From assembly GCA_038049695.1 (NCBI GenBank), contig CP142451.1, positions 9,856,001 through 9,920,000 on the forward strand: DNA of 64,000 bases. Reading direction: 5' to 3'. The position numbers and the translations under genes were made by a program. Below, one piece after another: positions 62,731 through 64,000 of this stretch. How positions within the stretch are numbered: position 1 is the stretch's first letter; each line of letters opens with the position of its first letter. This stretch comes from Cinnamomum chago (Eukaryota; Streptophyta; Magnoliopsida; Laurales; Lauraceae). The notes beneath the pieces were generated by a model. It ran no database searches. It saw nothing but the letters and a program-made list of their open reading frames with translations, and had not been told where the DNA came from.

Positions 62731-64000
62731 CGAATTATGGGACACGTATTTTGTGAGTTATGCAGCATGAGTCGCAACGGTCAACGTCCACCCTCGCCCT
62801 TTTGTATCCTGGTCGTGTGAGATTTGGATAGCCAACTAGAAATAGATGCTTAGAAAATCTAGCTTGGCCTTCTGGCTACCCAAAAAAAAGGTATGAAATA
62901 GATGGTTAAAAAAAAAAAAATCCTTGAGTTCATGATCGTCTACTTAGCCATTTTAGATCGGAAAACTGGAAATATTTCATGGATCTGCTTTGTAGAGATG
63001 AGTGAATCACAAAAGCCTCTTACATGTGGTAGGTCTAGTGGCCTTTGAAATTATTAGAAGTTGTAACTTACAGTTTGAAGCTTCCCATTGACCGTATTGT
63101 GTCTATATACTCAAGTAAGGCCCCGTGAAACTGGCGTTGAGTCACCTAGTTGCAAATGAAGTTGGGCTTGGGCTTGACCTAGTCACTTCATCATATAAGT
63201 AAACTTAGCTGTTGGGATGGACGATCGTAGATAGCCAAAGCTGGAAAGCAAGTGCTTTTAGGTGCAAATTCATGATCTCTTTTAAAGTTTTTTAGGGTGT
63301 CGATGGGCCATATGAAAATTATATTCTGTCCTATTGCTTGATCTGTGGAAGGTTGTCTAACTTGCAAAAAGTTCTGACTTGTGAGACAGATTGTACAGAT
63401 GGTGTTAGGAAGAGATACTGTTTATCAAGCACGAGTGCACGAGCACGACAATAATCTAACAAGAACCCTGTATGAAGTTATGCTAAAATAATAGTCAATG
63501 CGAAACGGCCGCAAGTGGGCCATGCAGTAGTTCCATCCTTAGTCGACTTCTAAGAATAATTCCAAGCATGTGGGCCTGAAAACAGGTCTGTCCAAGTTTG
63601 GCCAGAACCAGGTTGATGTGGCCAATTGACTTCCATTAATAATTCTAGCTACTTAAAGACAAACCTAAATCAAAAGTTATCTGAAACCACATATCTTTAT
63701 GATTGCATATCGGTTTTTAGGGTTTAGCTGTATGTGAATTTTATTTTTATTTTTTTTATATTTACAGAAAAGATATTACACAAACATGTCTTAATGTTTA
63801 TTATATCCTTTCGCTTGCTTAATTGTGTAAGAATAGTTGTAAAGTACAGAAGCATGAAATGGAATCGATGAACCTTGATACTAGGTTCTTGTGTTTCAAT
63901 AGTTTACAACATCCTGCTTTTATTAGTATTTGGAGGAAACAATTGGTATCTGCCTAATTGGTGATACATATATATTGTTGTATCCGCTATATGTGTGATT
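62731..64000. other. Terminal spacer, no supported gene
   Basis: AT-rich sequence with homopolymer A runs near 62909 and T runs near 63745. No conserved frame, splice pattern or RNA gene was recognised on either strand up to the window edge. Confidence 0.5.

Overview
The window is flowering-plant nuclear DNA. It is AT-rich, has large introns with plant splice sites, and is dense in plant transposon families (Copia, PIF/Harbinger, hAT, MULE, CACTA, Helitron, LINE, SINE). No species is assigned. All calls come from reading the sequence and from family knowledge; no database search was run.

The core (about 10.6-42 kb) is a tandem array of three six-exon genes in the same orientation. They encode cinnamoyl-CoA-reductase-like NADPH-dependent short-chain dehydrogenases. 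Copy 1 (10823-19325) is open from ATG to stop (324 aa). Copy 2 (22110-31590) has intact exons 2-6, but a 7-bp duplication just after the ATG breaks the frame, and a Helitron sits in its core promoter. Copy 3 (35848-41247) is open except for a TGA at the start of exon 5, which a second in-frame acceptor 18 bp downstream would remove. All three use a GC-AG intron 2. A fourth copy ('copy 0') is implied off the left edge, because its 3' flank is present from about 2366 onward behind a Copia element.

The array is also a record of nested transposition, since each copy supplies the empty site for insertions in the others. Copy 0/1 interval: Harbinger (3335-5582, TAA duplication), MULE (7523-9445, 9-bp duplication), LINE tail (9516-9626). 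Copy 1 introns: hAT MITE (13164-13613), SINE (14468-14729), a 1.1-kb hAT (15677-16769) and a 0.9-kb tandem duplication. Copy 1/2 interval: Helitron (21549-21935). Copy 2 introns: solo LTR (24985-25825) and a nearly intact hAT (28192-30889). Copy 2/3 interval: MULE-like element (34933-35644). A 5'-truncated LINE is shared by all three intergenic flanks and predates the duplications.

To the right is one single-exon minus-strand gene for a NATA1-like GNAT acetyltransferase (43409-44092). It is followed by a solo LTR (46477-46871), another solo LTR with a TRIM-like element nested in it (47095-48116), and a 6.5-kb non-autonomous CACTA element (48441-54940). The CACTA element carries minus-strand exons of an LRR-VIII-type receptor kinase; two of them are exactly 72 nt and phase-compatible. 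From 54.9 kb to the end I find only repeats (a tandem duplication split by a LINE-like insertion, and a dispersed repeat) and no convincing gene.
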